From Faecalibacterium sp. UBA1819 (GTDB taxonomy: Bacteria; Bacillota; Clostridia; Oscillospirales; Ruminococcaceae), in NCBI GenBank assembly GCA_002315015.1, contig DCEX01000008.1, forward strand, positions 3,089-52,728: a DNA stretch of 49,640 nucleotides, read 5' to 3'. This document shows, in pieces, positions 7,178 to 16,500 of this stretch. Under the pieces are notes generated by a model, which was not told where the DNA came from, searched no databases, and saw only the letters and a list, made by a program, of their open reading frames with translations. Position 1 is the first letter of the stretch. Every line of letters begins with the position of its first letter. A program made the position numbers and the translations under genes.

Positions 7178-8452
7178 TTAAGTTCGCTCGACTAATCGGT
7201 AATTGGGCTTATTTTGCCAAAAATCGTCCTTTTGTATCAGCGCATATTGAATGGTTGACGTTTCGGATTCATATTGACTGCCGTCCGGCGCGGTGAGCAT
7301 CACTTTCTGCGGCTCTCTGCCGTACTGCACCAAAAATTCATTCTCCGTTTCCCACACAATGGGCAGATACTCCCCTGTTTCAAAACCGCCGTGCAGCGTC
7401 ACTTCTGAACAGGAGCCGCTGGCTAAATCGACACCGTAAATTTCATATACTCTTTTGTCCGGCTCATCTGACGGCTGCACGAGCAAATACACAAAACGGT
7501 TGTCGCGGATATCGTCAAAATAGATGCCGTCCATCGAACCGGTGTTCGGCAGATTTTGTGCAAGCGTCACAGTTTCTTTGGTGGTCAAGTCCAGCGCGTA
7601 CAGCGTGCCGTCCTCGTAAGTAAAATAGTAAAAACAGCCGTTTCGGATGGCCCCGCAGTTGCTGCCCTCCGGCCAGGAAAAGATGGTTTCCAAGCTTTTC
7701 TTTTGCAGCGAATACGCTTTTAGGGTGCTTTCGGCCTTCAGCCCGTCTTGTCCGTCCAATACGTCGGTACACTTGAAATACAGGCAGTCTCCGTCCGCAC
7801 CGTAGAGCAAATCGGCCTCGCCTAAGTCTTGCAGCAGCGTCACCTCGCCCGTCTGCGGCGACAGGCAGTACAGCGCGCTTGTCAGCTGCATTTGCTCGTT
7901 TACTGCGTCCAGCGTCGTATATAAATTTACGCCGTCCGTTGCAAGACCTCGCTTCATAGATAGATTGCCGGGAAGTTTCAGCACCTGCCTGCGGTCGCTT
8001 CCCGTGGGCGACATCTCAAAAACCACCGTCGCGCCGCTGAAATCCGTTGCCGTGCAGTACAGCTTCTCGTTTAACACAAAGAGGAACGACGCCGATTGCT
8101 CCATCCAGCTTGTATCGGCCTCTGTGGTGTGCAATGCGGAGGGGTCATTGGAAAGATAAATTAACTTTGCCGTGGCAAAATCAATATACTTCATATTCTG
8201 CCCTCCGCTTGCCTGTGCTTCCAGCAAATAGTAACCTTCCTGTGTTCCCATGCCCGTGGTGACGTATACACCGTCCGGCGGTGTCAGCATCCGCAAGGAA
8301 GCTGTATCGGAATTTTCGCCCGGTGTTTCCAAGGCGCTCTCTTTTTCAGATACTGCCTGTGAAGCAGCCATTTGCGCCCCGCTTTGCCCGCAGCCGGACA
8401 AAAGCAGTAAAGCACAAAGGAATAAGCCATATAGAATTTTTAAGTGTTTCAT
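7178..8452 (-). CDS. Lipoprotein, unknown function, probable beta-propeller
   Basis: A 424-aa exported lipoprotein: hydrophobic signal and lipobox LLSGC with the modified Cys at residue 21, then a low-complexity Ser/Glu linker. The body is made of repeated short segments such as KYIDFATAKLIYLS, LYCLSPQTGEV and LYALDLTTKETVTL, resembling the blades of DUF5050-like or PQQ-like propellers. No catalytic motif is visible. It converges on the DUF4179/DUF3800 genes. The lectin gene ends 27 bp before its start, but the drop in GC content marks a boundary there. Function not assigned. Confidence 0.7.
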   Translation of the reverse strand: MKHLKILYGLFLCALLLLSGCGQSGAQMAASQAVSEKESALETPGENSDTASLRMLTPPDGVYVTTGMGTQEGYYLLEAQASGGQNMKYIDFATAKLIYLSNDPSALHTTEADTSWMEQSASFLFVLNEKLYCTATDFSGATVVFEMSPTGSDRRQVLKLPGNLSMKRGLATDGVNLYTTLDAVNEQMQLTSALYCLSPQTGEVTLLQDLGEADLLYGADGDCLYFKCTDVLDGQDGLKAESTLKAYSLQKKSLETIFSWPEGSNCGAIRNGCFYYFTYEDGTLYALDLTTKETVTLAQNLPNTGSMDGIYFDDIRDNRFVYLLVQPSDEPDKRVYEIYGVDLASGSCSEVTLHGGFETGEYLPIVWETENEFLVQYGREPQKVMLTAPDGSQYESETSTIQYALIQKDDFWQNKPNYRLVERT

Positions 8453-8479
8453 CTATTTTCTCTCAACAAATTATCTACC

Positions 8480-9004
8480 TTAACGCCAAAGTTGGTTGCT
8501 CAGACCGCTAGAACCTCCCCAAGCAACACTGTGACCACCAGCTTTCATCGGAATTTCAGTTGCCGTTAACGCAAGAAATGGTGCTGAACGATCTACAAGT
8601 GCAATGCCTGTTTTTCCATTGCCTTCATCAACTAATTTCACTTGTCGGTCTGGAATAGATACATTGTTGAGTGGCTGAAGATATGCTGTATTTCCAACAT
8701 TGCAAACAACTAATGGCGTACCCGCTAGTTGATACGCTGCGGGCTCAATTACATAACGATCCGTTGTTTGTCGAACTGCAATCCATTGCTGGGTGAGATG
8801 ACCAGTATAAGAGTATGTCGTTACTCGTGTACCTGCAACGGGAACCCCATCTGTATATGCATTAAGGTATTCTCCATTCATAGCGGAAGAAATAAACCGG
8901 TAGTTCCCGGGGATTACCGCACGGGTATCATCTGCAAACGCCACTGTAGTTATAGTAAGGGAAGCAAGCATACAAACAATAACACTTACTATTTTCTTTT
9001 TCAT
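8480..9004 (-). CDS. Secreted ricin-type beta-trefoil protein
   Basis: A 174-aa protein with a clear signal peptide (MKKK, hydrophobic core, cleavage after AFA near residue 24) and no anchor, so it should be released. The mature part looks like a single beta-trefoil, with QxW-type ends TQQW and NQLW and phrases such as YRFISSAMNGEYLNAY typical of RICIN carbohydrate-binding domains. AAGGAG sits eight bases before the ATG. It is the last gene of the agr cluster, 84 bp after agrD, with the same low GC content, so it may be the locus output. Sugar specificity is unknown. Confidence 0.72.
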   Translation of the reverse strand: MKKKIVSVIVCMLASLTITTVAFADDTRAVIPGNYRFISSAMNGEYLNAYTDGVPVAGTRVTTYSYTGHLTQQWIAVRQTTDRYVIEPAAYQLAGTPLVVCNVGNTAYLQPLNNVSIPDRQVKLVDEGNGKTGIALVDRSAPFLALTATEIPMKAGGHSVAWGGSSGLSNQLWR

Positions 9005-9052
9005 AAATTGACACTCCTTATTATAAATTTTAATACTTAACTTTTTATTAAA

Positions 9053-9075
9053 TTAATATCGCGCGCAGATATCAA
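9053..9075. promoter_or_regulatory. Inverted repeat between agrD and lectin gene
   Basis: TTAATATC and GATATCAA, 7 of 8 positions paired around GCGCGCA, lie in the 84-bp gap. The minus strand also has GTTTAAG (9079-9085) and AGTTAAG (9036-9042), resembling half of the staphylococcal AgrA box. GTTTAAG recurs just upstream of agrA (11964-11970). A regulatory role is only a suggestion. Confidence 0.3.
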
Positions 9076-9088
9076 TCGCTTAAACAAC

Positions 9089-9253
9089 TTATTTTGAATT
9101 TACAATGCCCTTGTTATCATCTTTTTCTCTTGGTCTTTGAGGTTGATAATAAATAGGCACACTTGTGGGTGGCCATTCCCGCATATCCCTCTCTGCGAGT
9201 TTCTCTAATTGCTCAGCTAGTTTTTTCAAAAAAACAACAGTTACATTTTTCAT
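9089..9253 (-). CDS. agrD: AgrD-like autoinducer prepeptide with serine core
   Basis: A 54-aa peptide starting four bases after the agrB stop, with AAGGA upstream. It has three parts expected of AgrD: an amphipathic N-terminal helix (FLKKLAEQLEKLAER), a core, and a charged C-terminal recognition tail. The tail YQPQRPRE lines up with HQPEEPKS of the Clostridium perfringens AgrD. That alignment puts Ser31 of S-V-P-I-Y where the ring-forming Cys normally is. There is no Cys anywhere in the peptide. AgrB would cut after Tyr35 and close a Ser lactone ring, as Staphylococcus intermedius does. The exact ends of the mature signal are inferred. Confidence 0.75.
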   Translation of the reverse strand: MKNVTVVFLKKLAEQLEKLAERDMREWPPTSVPIYYQPQRPREKDDNKGIVNSK

Positions 9254-9257
9254 ACTT

Positions 9258-9836
9258 TTACATCCTTACATTACATTTTGCTACGAAAAACGATATCAGA
9301 GATATTATTATTCCCATTGCACAATAGAGAGCTGCATTCGAATATGTAGCTACCACATGAAGCAACGCGGTAAAAACTAATTGTCCCACAAGAATCTGTT
9401 TTGCTCTTTTCCATTGAGCCACAATTTCCTCAATCTCAAGAAAACATTTTGGATGATTATAAGGGCGTGCTAAAAAAGTAGCAATAGAAAGGACCGTAAG
9501 CAAAAGCCAAATACAAAGTGTCATCTTGTGCTGAACGAAATAATCTATAATTATTAAACTTAAAAAAGTAACGGCAATAGATATACATAAACATCTTAAT
9601 GGAGTTTTAGCATGGTAGCCGCTAAGATATTTTCTCAGAGAAAGAATTGCCGCCCAAAAGCAAAGCACCTGGTACGGTTGGCTAACAAAGCAGCCGAGAA
9701 AAATCATACAAGACATGGTCAATATCATTAAAATACGCTTGTATAATGCATAAACATACCAGCATTTTCGAGATTGCGATAAATTGGTGTATTTCGTTAG
9801 ATAATCAATCATCTTTTCACAACAAGATATCAACAC
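9258..9836 (-). CDS. agrB: AgrB-type accessory gene regulator protease
   Basis: Membrane cysteine protease that cuts and cyclises AgrD. The GTG at 9836 gives 192 aa, the usual AgrB length, and has AAAGGAGGG seven bases upstream. A longer frame begins at 10037 but overlaps agrC and would add 67 unrelated residues. The catalytic pair is His75 and Cys82 in RKYLSGYHAKTPLRC, nearly the His77/Cys84 positions of S. aureus AgrB. Several hydrophobic segments follow. agrD starts four bases after the stop. Base composition is much lower in GC than the flanking purine genes, suggesting transfer. Confidence 0.88.
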   Translation of the reverse strand: MLISCCEKMIDYLTKYTNLSQSRKCWYVYALYKRILMILTMSCMIFLGCFVSQPYQVLCFWAAILSLRKYLSGYHAKTPLRCLCISIAVTFLSLIIIDYFVQHKMTLCIWLLLTVLSIATFLARPYNHPKCFLEIEEIVAQWKRAKQILVGQLVFTALLHVVATYSNAALYCAMGIIISLISFFVAKCNVRM

Positions 9837-9930
9837 TCGGTTCCCTCCTTTTGACTCCAAGATACCATCTTTATCCATCTTCCTCAACCATTTTGTTCCC
9901 AACAGACAAAAAATGTTCCAAAACGACCTT

Positions 9931-11220
9931 TTATGACAAAATAGCGGTGAAATGAAAGCACCCGTTAGCATAAAAAACCGTATACTCATACGCGTACTTT
10001 TCCATAATACGCGCAATATTTTCGAGACCAAATCCATGTAGATGCGGCTCTGCCTTATCAGTTTCTACTCGGTAATTCTCAGAAATTTTCACGGGTCGGG
10101 ACGGATTTTCGATAGAGAGCAGGAAAACACCATTTTTTTCAAGCAATTTGACAGTAATGTAGGAATCATATGAAATTTTGCGACAAGCCTCTAGTGCATT
10201 ATCGAGAAGATTTCCTAACAGTACAACGGTATCATCATCTTTCATCGGAAAATTTGATAAATCATTTACACTAAACCGCATTGCTGTTTTTTGAAGCTTT
10301 GCCTGTGTATATTTATGATTGAGTATGGCATCAATCACAGAATGATTTGTGCTGATTACTCCGCCGCCTTCCATTGGATTGTTGGAGAGTTGCTCCGTAT
10401 ATTCTATTGCCTTTTTGTAATATTCATCTTTCAGCAACCTGTTTAGCGTCATTATGTGATTGTTAAAATCATGTACTTGCGCACGCTGCTGTTGATAGAC
10501 CTCCTGCAGTGCGTTTATAAATTTTAGCTTTCGGTCCATTTCCTGCCGAAGCAAAATATTTTTTTGACGAAACTCCGCTGCACGTTCCAGCTTTGCCAAT
10601 AAAAGAAAAAGCACAATATGAAAGAGCAATAAGCCAATGCCTACGAACAGCAAGTTTTGATCTGCTTCATTTTTCTTTATCGTACTTTCTATCAAAAGCC
10701 CAAGCAAAACAACAGAAAAAGCGGGAAACGCAAGCAAACAAAGCCATGTACTCACTGTAACCCTCTGCCAGGGTTTCGCCTTAGTGACTTGATAAACGGA
10801 GATAGATACAACCAAGAGGAGCATCCGTGCGCAGAACGCCCCAAATAAATAAAGCGCTCCGTTAGAAGTTGCTTGAGAAAGCGAATCAGAAAACCAACAA
10901 GATACAACAAAAAGCGTGATATAATCCAACACAGAAATTACAACGAAAAAAGAGCATAAAACGAATAGATGAAACAGCGGTGTTCCCGTATATCCTGTTT
11001 GCGTGTACACCAACCAGATAACAACAGAAATCATCAGCTTTGCCACAAACGAATCTGCAAGAGGGGTATGCAGCGGCAGCCAAAGATAAACCCCTAGCGT
11101 CACCATAGCAGATAAGAAGAACATCCATCTTTGATGTCGATACTCAAAAAATGCATGGAGTACCAAAATGATGCAAAAGACTTCTGTTCCGGCGGTCATC
11201 AGTTCAATTAGATATCCCAT
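9931..11220 (-). CDS. agrC: AgrC-like sensor histidine kinase
   Basis: Receptor for the cyclic peptide. About 200 N-terminal residues form six or seven membrane segments. Then a coiled linker leads to the phosphoacceptor His250 in QVHDFNNHIMTLN, the N box NLLDNALEAC and the G box HGFGLENIA of a GHKL-type ATPase (HPK10 class). The start at 11220 overlaps the agrA stop by 13 bp and has GGGAG at proper spacing; an ATG at 11241 is also in frame but less well placed. Between its stop and agrB are 94 bp without features except the agrB ribosome site. Confidence 0.88.
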   Translation of the reverse strand: MGYLIELMTAGTEVFCIILVLHAFFEYRHQRWMFFLSAMVTLGVYLWLPLHTPLADSFVAKLMISVVIWLVYTQTGYTGTPLFHLFVLCSFFVVISVLDYITLFVVSCWFSDSLSQATSNGALYLFGAFCARMLLLVVSISVYQVTKAKPWQRVTVSTWLCLLAFPAFSVVLLGLLIESTIKKNEADQNLLFVGIGLLLFHIVLFLLLAKLERAAEFRQKNILLRQEMDRKLKFINALQEVYQQQRAQVHDFNNHIMTLNRLLKDEYYKKAIEYTEQLSNNPMEGGGVISTNHSVIDAILNHKYTQAKLQKTAMRFSVNDLSNFPMKDDDTVVLLGNLLDNALEACRKISYDSYITVKLLEKNGVFLLSIENPSRPVKISENYRVETDKAEPHLHGFGLENIARIMEKYAYEYTVFYANGCFHFTAILS

Positions 11221-11936
11221 AACATCTCCCGCTCTTTCCATGAAAGAAATGTTTGAATAATTTGTCGATAATTTTGTTTGCTACACGCCAATTCTGCCCC
11301 ATTGTCCATATAAGCGATTCTGTTTTGAATCTTCCGACAATGGCTCATGTGAATTAAATAGCTCTTATGTATGCGTAGAAATCCGTGAGACTCCAGTTTT
11401 TGCTGCAAGTCAGACAACTTTGCATAATATCGAATCATTGGATATCTCTCCGATGATGTATGAATCTGTATTTGACGCTTATAACTCTCCACATATACTA
11501 TATGCCTACATGAAAGCTGAACCGTAGTGCGCTCATACAAAACCGGAATTGAAATATCGTTGTACTCCATTTGTGAAAGCACTTCATTCATACAATTTTC
11601 AAACGTACCGTTTAAATCACTTTTCAGTAGATAAGCTGCTGCTCGGACGGAGTAACCCATCACCGCGTATTCAATGAACGCCGATACAAAAATTAAAATG
11701 ACATTTTTATTTTTTTCCCGCAGCTTCTTTGCCACTTCCATTCCGCTGACTTCTCCAAGCCGAACATCCAAAAAAATAATATTACACGATGTCGCGCCAT
11801 CATTCAGCAAATTTTCTGCGCTATAAAAAAGGTGGATTTGAACATCAAGAGAACGTCTGGCAAAATATCGCTTTAGCCGCTTTGCCAACTCATACGCAAA
11901 ATGTTTTTCATCATCACACACAGCAATTTGATACAT
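11208..11936 (-). CDS. agrA: AgrA-like LytTR response regulator
   Basis: A 242-aa response regulator. The receiver domain has the acidic pair in AVCDDE and phosphoacceptor Asp57 in IIFLDVRL. The C-terminal LytTR DNA-binding domain runs from about HIVYVESYKRQIQIH to the end, with FLRIHKSYLIHM. Phosphorylated by AgrC, it should activate agr and target promoters. ATG 11936 is preceded by GGGGGAGAGG; 14 extra codons upstream are possible. It is the first gene of the cluster, unlike staphylococci where agrB comes first. Only 40 bp separate it from the purB terminator and I see no strong promoter there. Confidence 0.87.
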   Translation of the reverse strand: MYQIAVCDDEKHFAYELAKRLKRYFARRSLDVQIHLFYSAENLLNDGATSCNIIFLDVRLGEVSGMEVAKKLREKNKNVILIFVSAFIEYAVMGYSVRAAAYLLKSDLNGTFENCMNEVLSQMEYNDISIPVLYERTTVQLSCRHIVYVESYKRQIQIHTSSERYPMIRYYAKLSDLQQKLESHGFLRIHKSYLIHMSHCRKIQNRIAYMDNGAELACSKQNYRQIIQTFLSWKEREMLWDI

Positions 11937-11976
11937 TGAAAAGAAACCTCTCCCCCTGTCAAACTTAAACCAAATC

Positions 11977-12022
11977 AAAAAACCGAGGGCATTCCACTTT
12001 TGTACGCTGCCCTCGGTTTTTT
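11977..12022 (-). terminator. Terminator at the end of the purine operon
   Basis: 14-bp perfect stem AAAAAACCGAGGGC (11977-11990) with GCCCTCGGTTTTTT (12009-12022) and an 18-nt loop. It follows the purB stop and gives a T-run on the minus strand. Confidence 0.88.
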
Positions 12023-12029
12023 GTTCTGA

Positions 12030-13463
12030 TTATACGCTCAGCTCGGCTTTTTCGCCCAAAAGCTTCTCGTTTTCTTTCAAAATCGGCTCGATGATATCCG
12101 TGAGGAACTCCTCCACTTGCTCGGCACTGCGGCCCGTGAAGTCCTCGGGGCGCAAAATCGCCTCGATTTCGTCGGCGTTCAGCCCGAAGGACTCATCGGC
12201 GCAAATACGCTCAATCAGGTCGTTTTTGCCGCCCTCTTCCTTGACGACTTTCGCCGCCTGCTGGGCATACACACGAATTTTCTCATGCAGTTCCTGACGG
12301 TCGCCGCCCTTTTTCACGGCGCTCATCATAATGTTTTCGCTCGCCATAAACGGCAGCTCTGCCATAATGCGTGCGCGAACCACCTTCGGATACACGACAA
12401 GGCCGTCGCACACGTTGATGAGAATGTTCAAAATGGCGTCCGTTGCCAAAAATGCCTCGGCCACTGCCACGCGCTTATTCGCGGAGTCGTCGAGCGTGCG
12501 CTCAAACCACTGTGTTCCGGCGGTGAAGGCGGGGTTCAGCACGTCCACCATCACATAGCGTGCCAGTGCGCAGATGCGCTCACAGCGCATGGGGTTGCGC
12601 TTATAGGGCATGGCAGAAGAACCAATCTGGTTTTTCTCGAACGGTTCTTCCATCTCTTTGAAGTTTGCCAGCAAGCGCAAATCGTTGCCGAACTTCATCG
12701 CGCTCTGCGCAATGCCGGACAGCGTAGACAGCACGTTATAATCGACTTTTCGGGAATACGTCTGACCCGAAACGGGAACCACACGCGGCAAGCCCATTTC
12801 CTCGGCAATCGCCTGTTCTACCGCCTTGATTTTCGCGCCGTCGCCCTCGAACAGCTCCACAAAGCTGGCCTGTGTGCCGGTGGTGCCTTTGGAGCCGAGC
12901 AACGCAAGGCTTTCCATGCGGCGGCACAGTTCTTCATAGTCCAGATACAGCTCGTGCAGCCACAGGGTAGCGCGCTTGCCGACGGTGGTCAGCTGGGCGG
13001 GCTGCAAGTGAGTGTAAGCCAAGGCGGGCATATCTTTATACTCGCGTGCAAATTTTGCCAGCAGCGCCATGACGTTCAAGAGCTTGCGGCGCACCACTTC
13101 GAGTGCTTCTTTCATCACCAGAATATCGGTGTTATCGCCTACATAGCAGCTGGTTGCGCCGAGGTGGATGATGCCCTTTGCCCCGGGGCATTGTACGCCG
13201 TAGGCATAGACATGGCTCATCACGTCGTGGCGGCACTCTTTTTCGCGTGCAACGGCCACGTCATAGTTGATATCGTCTTTATACTTTTCCAGCTCGTCAA
13301 TTTGCTCCTGGGTAATGTTCAGGCCCTGCGCCTTTTCGGCCTTGGCCAGCGCAATCCACAGGCGGCGCCATGTTTTAAACTTATTGTCCTCGGAAAAAAT
13401 ATACTGCATTTCCTTAGAGGCATAGCGCGTTTCAAACGGGCTGATATAACGGTCGTGACTCAT
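12030..13463 (-). CDS. purB: Adenylosuccinate lyase
   Basis: Splits SAICAR to AICAR and adenylosuccinate to AMP, so it serves both IMP synthesis and the AMP branch. The 477-aa protein carries the fumarase/aspartase signature GSSAMPYKRNPMRCERI, and the catalytic His regions REKECRHDVMSHVYAYG and ALAYTHLQPAQ. AAAGGA precedes the ATG. It is the last gene of the purine operon, separated from purL by 76 bp that contain a GC-rich hairpin (about 13480-13510). A second, long frame on the opposite strand is only a shadow of its codon bias. Confidence 0.94.
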   Translation of the reverse strand: MSHDRYISPFETRYASKEMQYIFSEDNKFKTWRRLWIALAKAEKAQGLNITQEQIDELEKYKDDINYDVAVAREKECRHDVMSHVYAYGVQCPGAKGIIHLGATSCYVGDNTDILVMKEALEVVRRKLLNVMALLAKFAREYKDMPALAYTHLQPAQLTTVGKRATLWLHELYLDYEELCRRMESLALLGSKGTTGTQASFVELFEGDGAKIKAVEQAIAEEMGLPRVVPVSGQTYSRKVDYNVLSTLSGIAQSAMKFGNDLRLLANFKEMEEPFEKNQIGSSAMPYKRNPMRCERICALARYVMVDVLNPAFTAGTQWFERTLDDSANKRVAVAEAFLATDAILNILINVCDGLVVYPKVVRARIMAELPFMASENIMMSAVKKGGDRQELHEKIRVYAQQAAKVVKEEGGKNDLIERICADESFGLNADEIEAILRPEDFTGRSAEQVEEFLTDIIEPILKENEKLLGEKAELSV

Positions 13464-13539
13464 AGTGCAATCCTTTCTGAGCGCCGCGCCGCATTTGCGG
13501 CACGGCGCTTCCTGTTTGATTGAGATTCAGGCCCTCGCC

Positions 13540-16500
13540 TTAAAAGCGGAAGTAATCGACACCGCCGCGGAACAGCTCCTGCATCTTGTTGCCGGGTACG
13601 TTTTTATACAGGTTGTCGCCGCTGCGCTCCGAGTGACCCATCTTGCCGAAGATACGGCCATCCGGGCTGGTAATGCCCTCGATAGCAAGCATACTGCCGT
13701 TCGGGTTAAAGCGCACGTCCATGGTGGGCTTGCCGTCCAAATCGACATACTGCGAAGCGACTTGTCCGTTTAAAATCAAGCGCTTGAGCGTTTCGGGCGT
13801 GGCGACAAAGCGACCCTCACCGTGGCTGATGGCAATGGTGTGGATGTCGTCCGGGCGCATATATTGCAGCCACGGCGATTTGTTGGAAGCAATGCGCGTA
13901 TTGACCAGCATACTCTGGTGGCGCCCAATGGTGTTGAACGTCAGCGTCGGGCAGGTTTCGTCGGTATCTACAATATCACCGAACGGCACCAGACCCAGCT
14001 TGATGAGCGCTTGGAAGCCGTTGCAGATGCCCAGCATCAAGCCATCGCGCTGATGAATCAAGCGGCGGACCGCTTCGGTAACAGCCGGGTTGCGGAAGAA
14101 CGCCGTGATAAACTTCGCGCTGCCTTCCGGCTCGTCGCCGCCCGAGAAGCCGCCGGGCAGGAAAATCATCTGGCTTTGCTCGATTTTCTTCACCATGGCT
14201 TCCACGCTTTCGGCAACGTGCTGCGGCGTCAAGTTGTTGATGACGAAAATTTCCGGCTGTGCGCCTGCACGCTCCATCGCGCGGGCAGAATCATATTCAC
14301 AGTTTGTGCCGGGGAATACGGGAATCAAGACGCGGGGCACTGCCGACTTGGTAGCCGACTGATAGCGGCGCTCCGCAGCGAAGGTGATGGGCGGCACTTC
14401 CTCGCCCTCTCCCTGCTCGATGCTGTAATACGGCAGTACGCTTTCCAGCTTGCTTTCATATTTCTCACGCACCGCGTCGAGGTCGATTTCCTCGCCGCCG
14501 GATGCAAAGACATAGCGGGAAGTTGTGTTGCCCAAACGCACGCCAACACACATCTCGTCTGCCAGCTCCAGCACAAAGCTGCCGTAAGCATAGCGCAAAA
14601 GCTCCTCACGGTCAATGTCTGCGTCCAGCGCAACGCCGATGCGGTTGCCAAGACCCATTTTGAACAGCGCTTCCGCCACACCGCCATAACCGGGTGTGTA
14701 AGCCGACAGCACCTTGCCCTCACGGATGAGTGCCGTCACCTGCTCAAACAGCGCTTTCTGGCTTTCTGCCTTCGGGCGCACGCCGTCCTCCTCATACTCG
14801 GGGCGCAGCCACACGAGTTTGGAGCCGGCGGTTTTGAATTCGTTGGAAATAATTTCGTCCGTATTGCCCGCGGCAACGGCAAAGCTGACGAGTGTGGGCG
14901 GCACATGCAGGTTTTCAAACGAGCCGGACATGGAGTCTTTGCCGCCGATGGCCGCAACGCCAAGGCCAATTTGTGCATCCAGCGCACCCAGCAGTGCGCT
15001 GAGCGGCTTGCCCCAGCGCATGGGATCATTGCCCAGACGCTCGAAGTATTCTTGGAAGGTCAGGTAAGCGTGGTCGGCTTCGAGGCCGGTTGCCACCAGC
15101 TTTGCCACACTTTCCACCACGGCCAGATATGCGCCGTGATAGGGGCTCTGCTCGCTGATAAACGGGTTAAAGCCCCACGCCATCGCGGAACATGTTTTCG
15201 TTTCGCCGTGCGGCACGGGCAGCTTTGCCACCATGGCTTGGGCAGGGGTCATCTGCGTTTTGCCGCCGAAGGGCATCAGCACAGTGCCTGCGCCGATGGT
15301 GGAGTCAAAGCGCTCCGAGAGGCCCTTTTTGCTGCACACGTTAAGGTCGCTCATCAGGTTTTCAAAGCGCTGGGCAAAGCTTTCGCCTTTGCGGCGCGGC
15401 TGGCCGACAACGGCTTTTGTCACCATCGCGGCAGCGTGCTTTTTCGCGCCGTTGGAGTTCAAAAATTCGCGCGAGATGTTGCAGATCACTTTATCATTCC
15501 AGCGCATGACAAGGCGCGGCGATTCGGTAATCATCGCCACCACAGTGGCTTCCAAGTTCTCCCCATTGGCCAGAGAAATAAAGTGTTCGGCTTCGTCTGC
15601 GGCAACCACAACCGCCATACGCTCTTGGCTTTCGGAAATAGCAAGCTCGGTGCCGTCTAAGCCCTCGTACTTTTTGGGCACTGCGTTGAGGTCAATTTCC
15701 AAGCCGTCTGCCAGCTCACCGATGGCAACGGATACGCCGCCCGCGCCGAAGTCGTTGCAGCGCTTGATCAGAAGGGTTGCCTCTTTGGTGCGGAACAAGC
15801 GCTGAAGCTTGCGCTCGATGGGCGCATTGCCCTTTTGTACTTCTGCGCCGCAGGTTTCCAAGCTTTCGGTCTTGTGGGCTTTAGAAGAACCCGTTGCACC
15901 GCCGCAGCCGTCGCGGCCCGTGCGTCCGCCCAAAAGAATGACTACATCGCCGGGCTGCGGTTCTTCACGGCGCACATTCTCCTCGGGTACTGCGCCCACT
16001 ACTGCGCCGATTTCCATACGCTTTGCCACATAGCCGGGGTGATACCACTCGTCCACCTGTCCCGTGGCAAGGCCGATTTGGTTGCCGTAGCTGGAATAAC
16101 CGGCGGCAGCCGTTGTCACCAGCTTGCGCTGGGGCAGTTTGCCGGGAATGGTCTCTTTTACGGGCTTGAGCGGGTCGCCCGCGCCGGTCACACGCATGGC
16201 CTGATACACATAGCCGCGGTTGGCCAGCGGGTCACGAATAGCGCCGCCGATGCAGGTAGCCGCACCGCCGAACGGTTCGATCTCCGTGGGGTGGTTGTGC
16301 GTTTCGTTTTTAAACAGCAGCAGCCACGGCTCGTTCACGCCGTCGTTATCCACGCTGATTCTTACGCTGCAAGCGTTGATTTCATCCGACTCATCGAGAT
16401 TTTGCAAAATGCCCTCTTTTTTCAGGTACTTGCCGCCGATGGTGCCGAGATCCATCAGGCACATGGGCTTATATTTGCCCGCGTGAACATCCGCACGCAG

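Noticed and set aside
9837..10037. Longer AgrB beginning at 10037
   Set aside because: It would overlap agrC by about 100 bp and exceed normal AgrB length by 67 residues. The GTG at 9836 has an ideal ribosome site.
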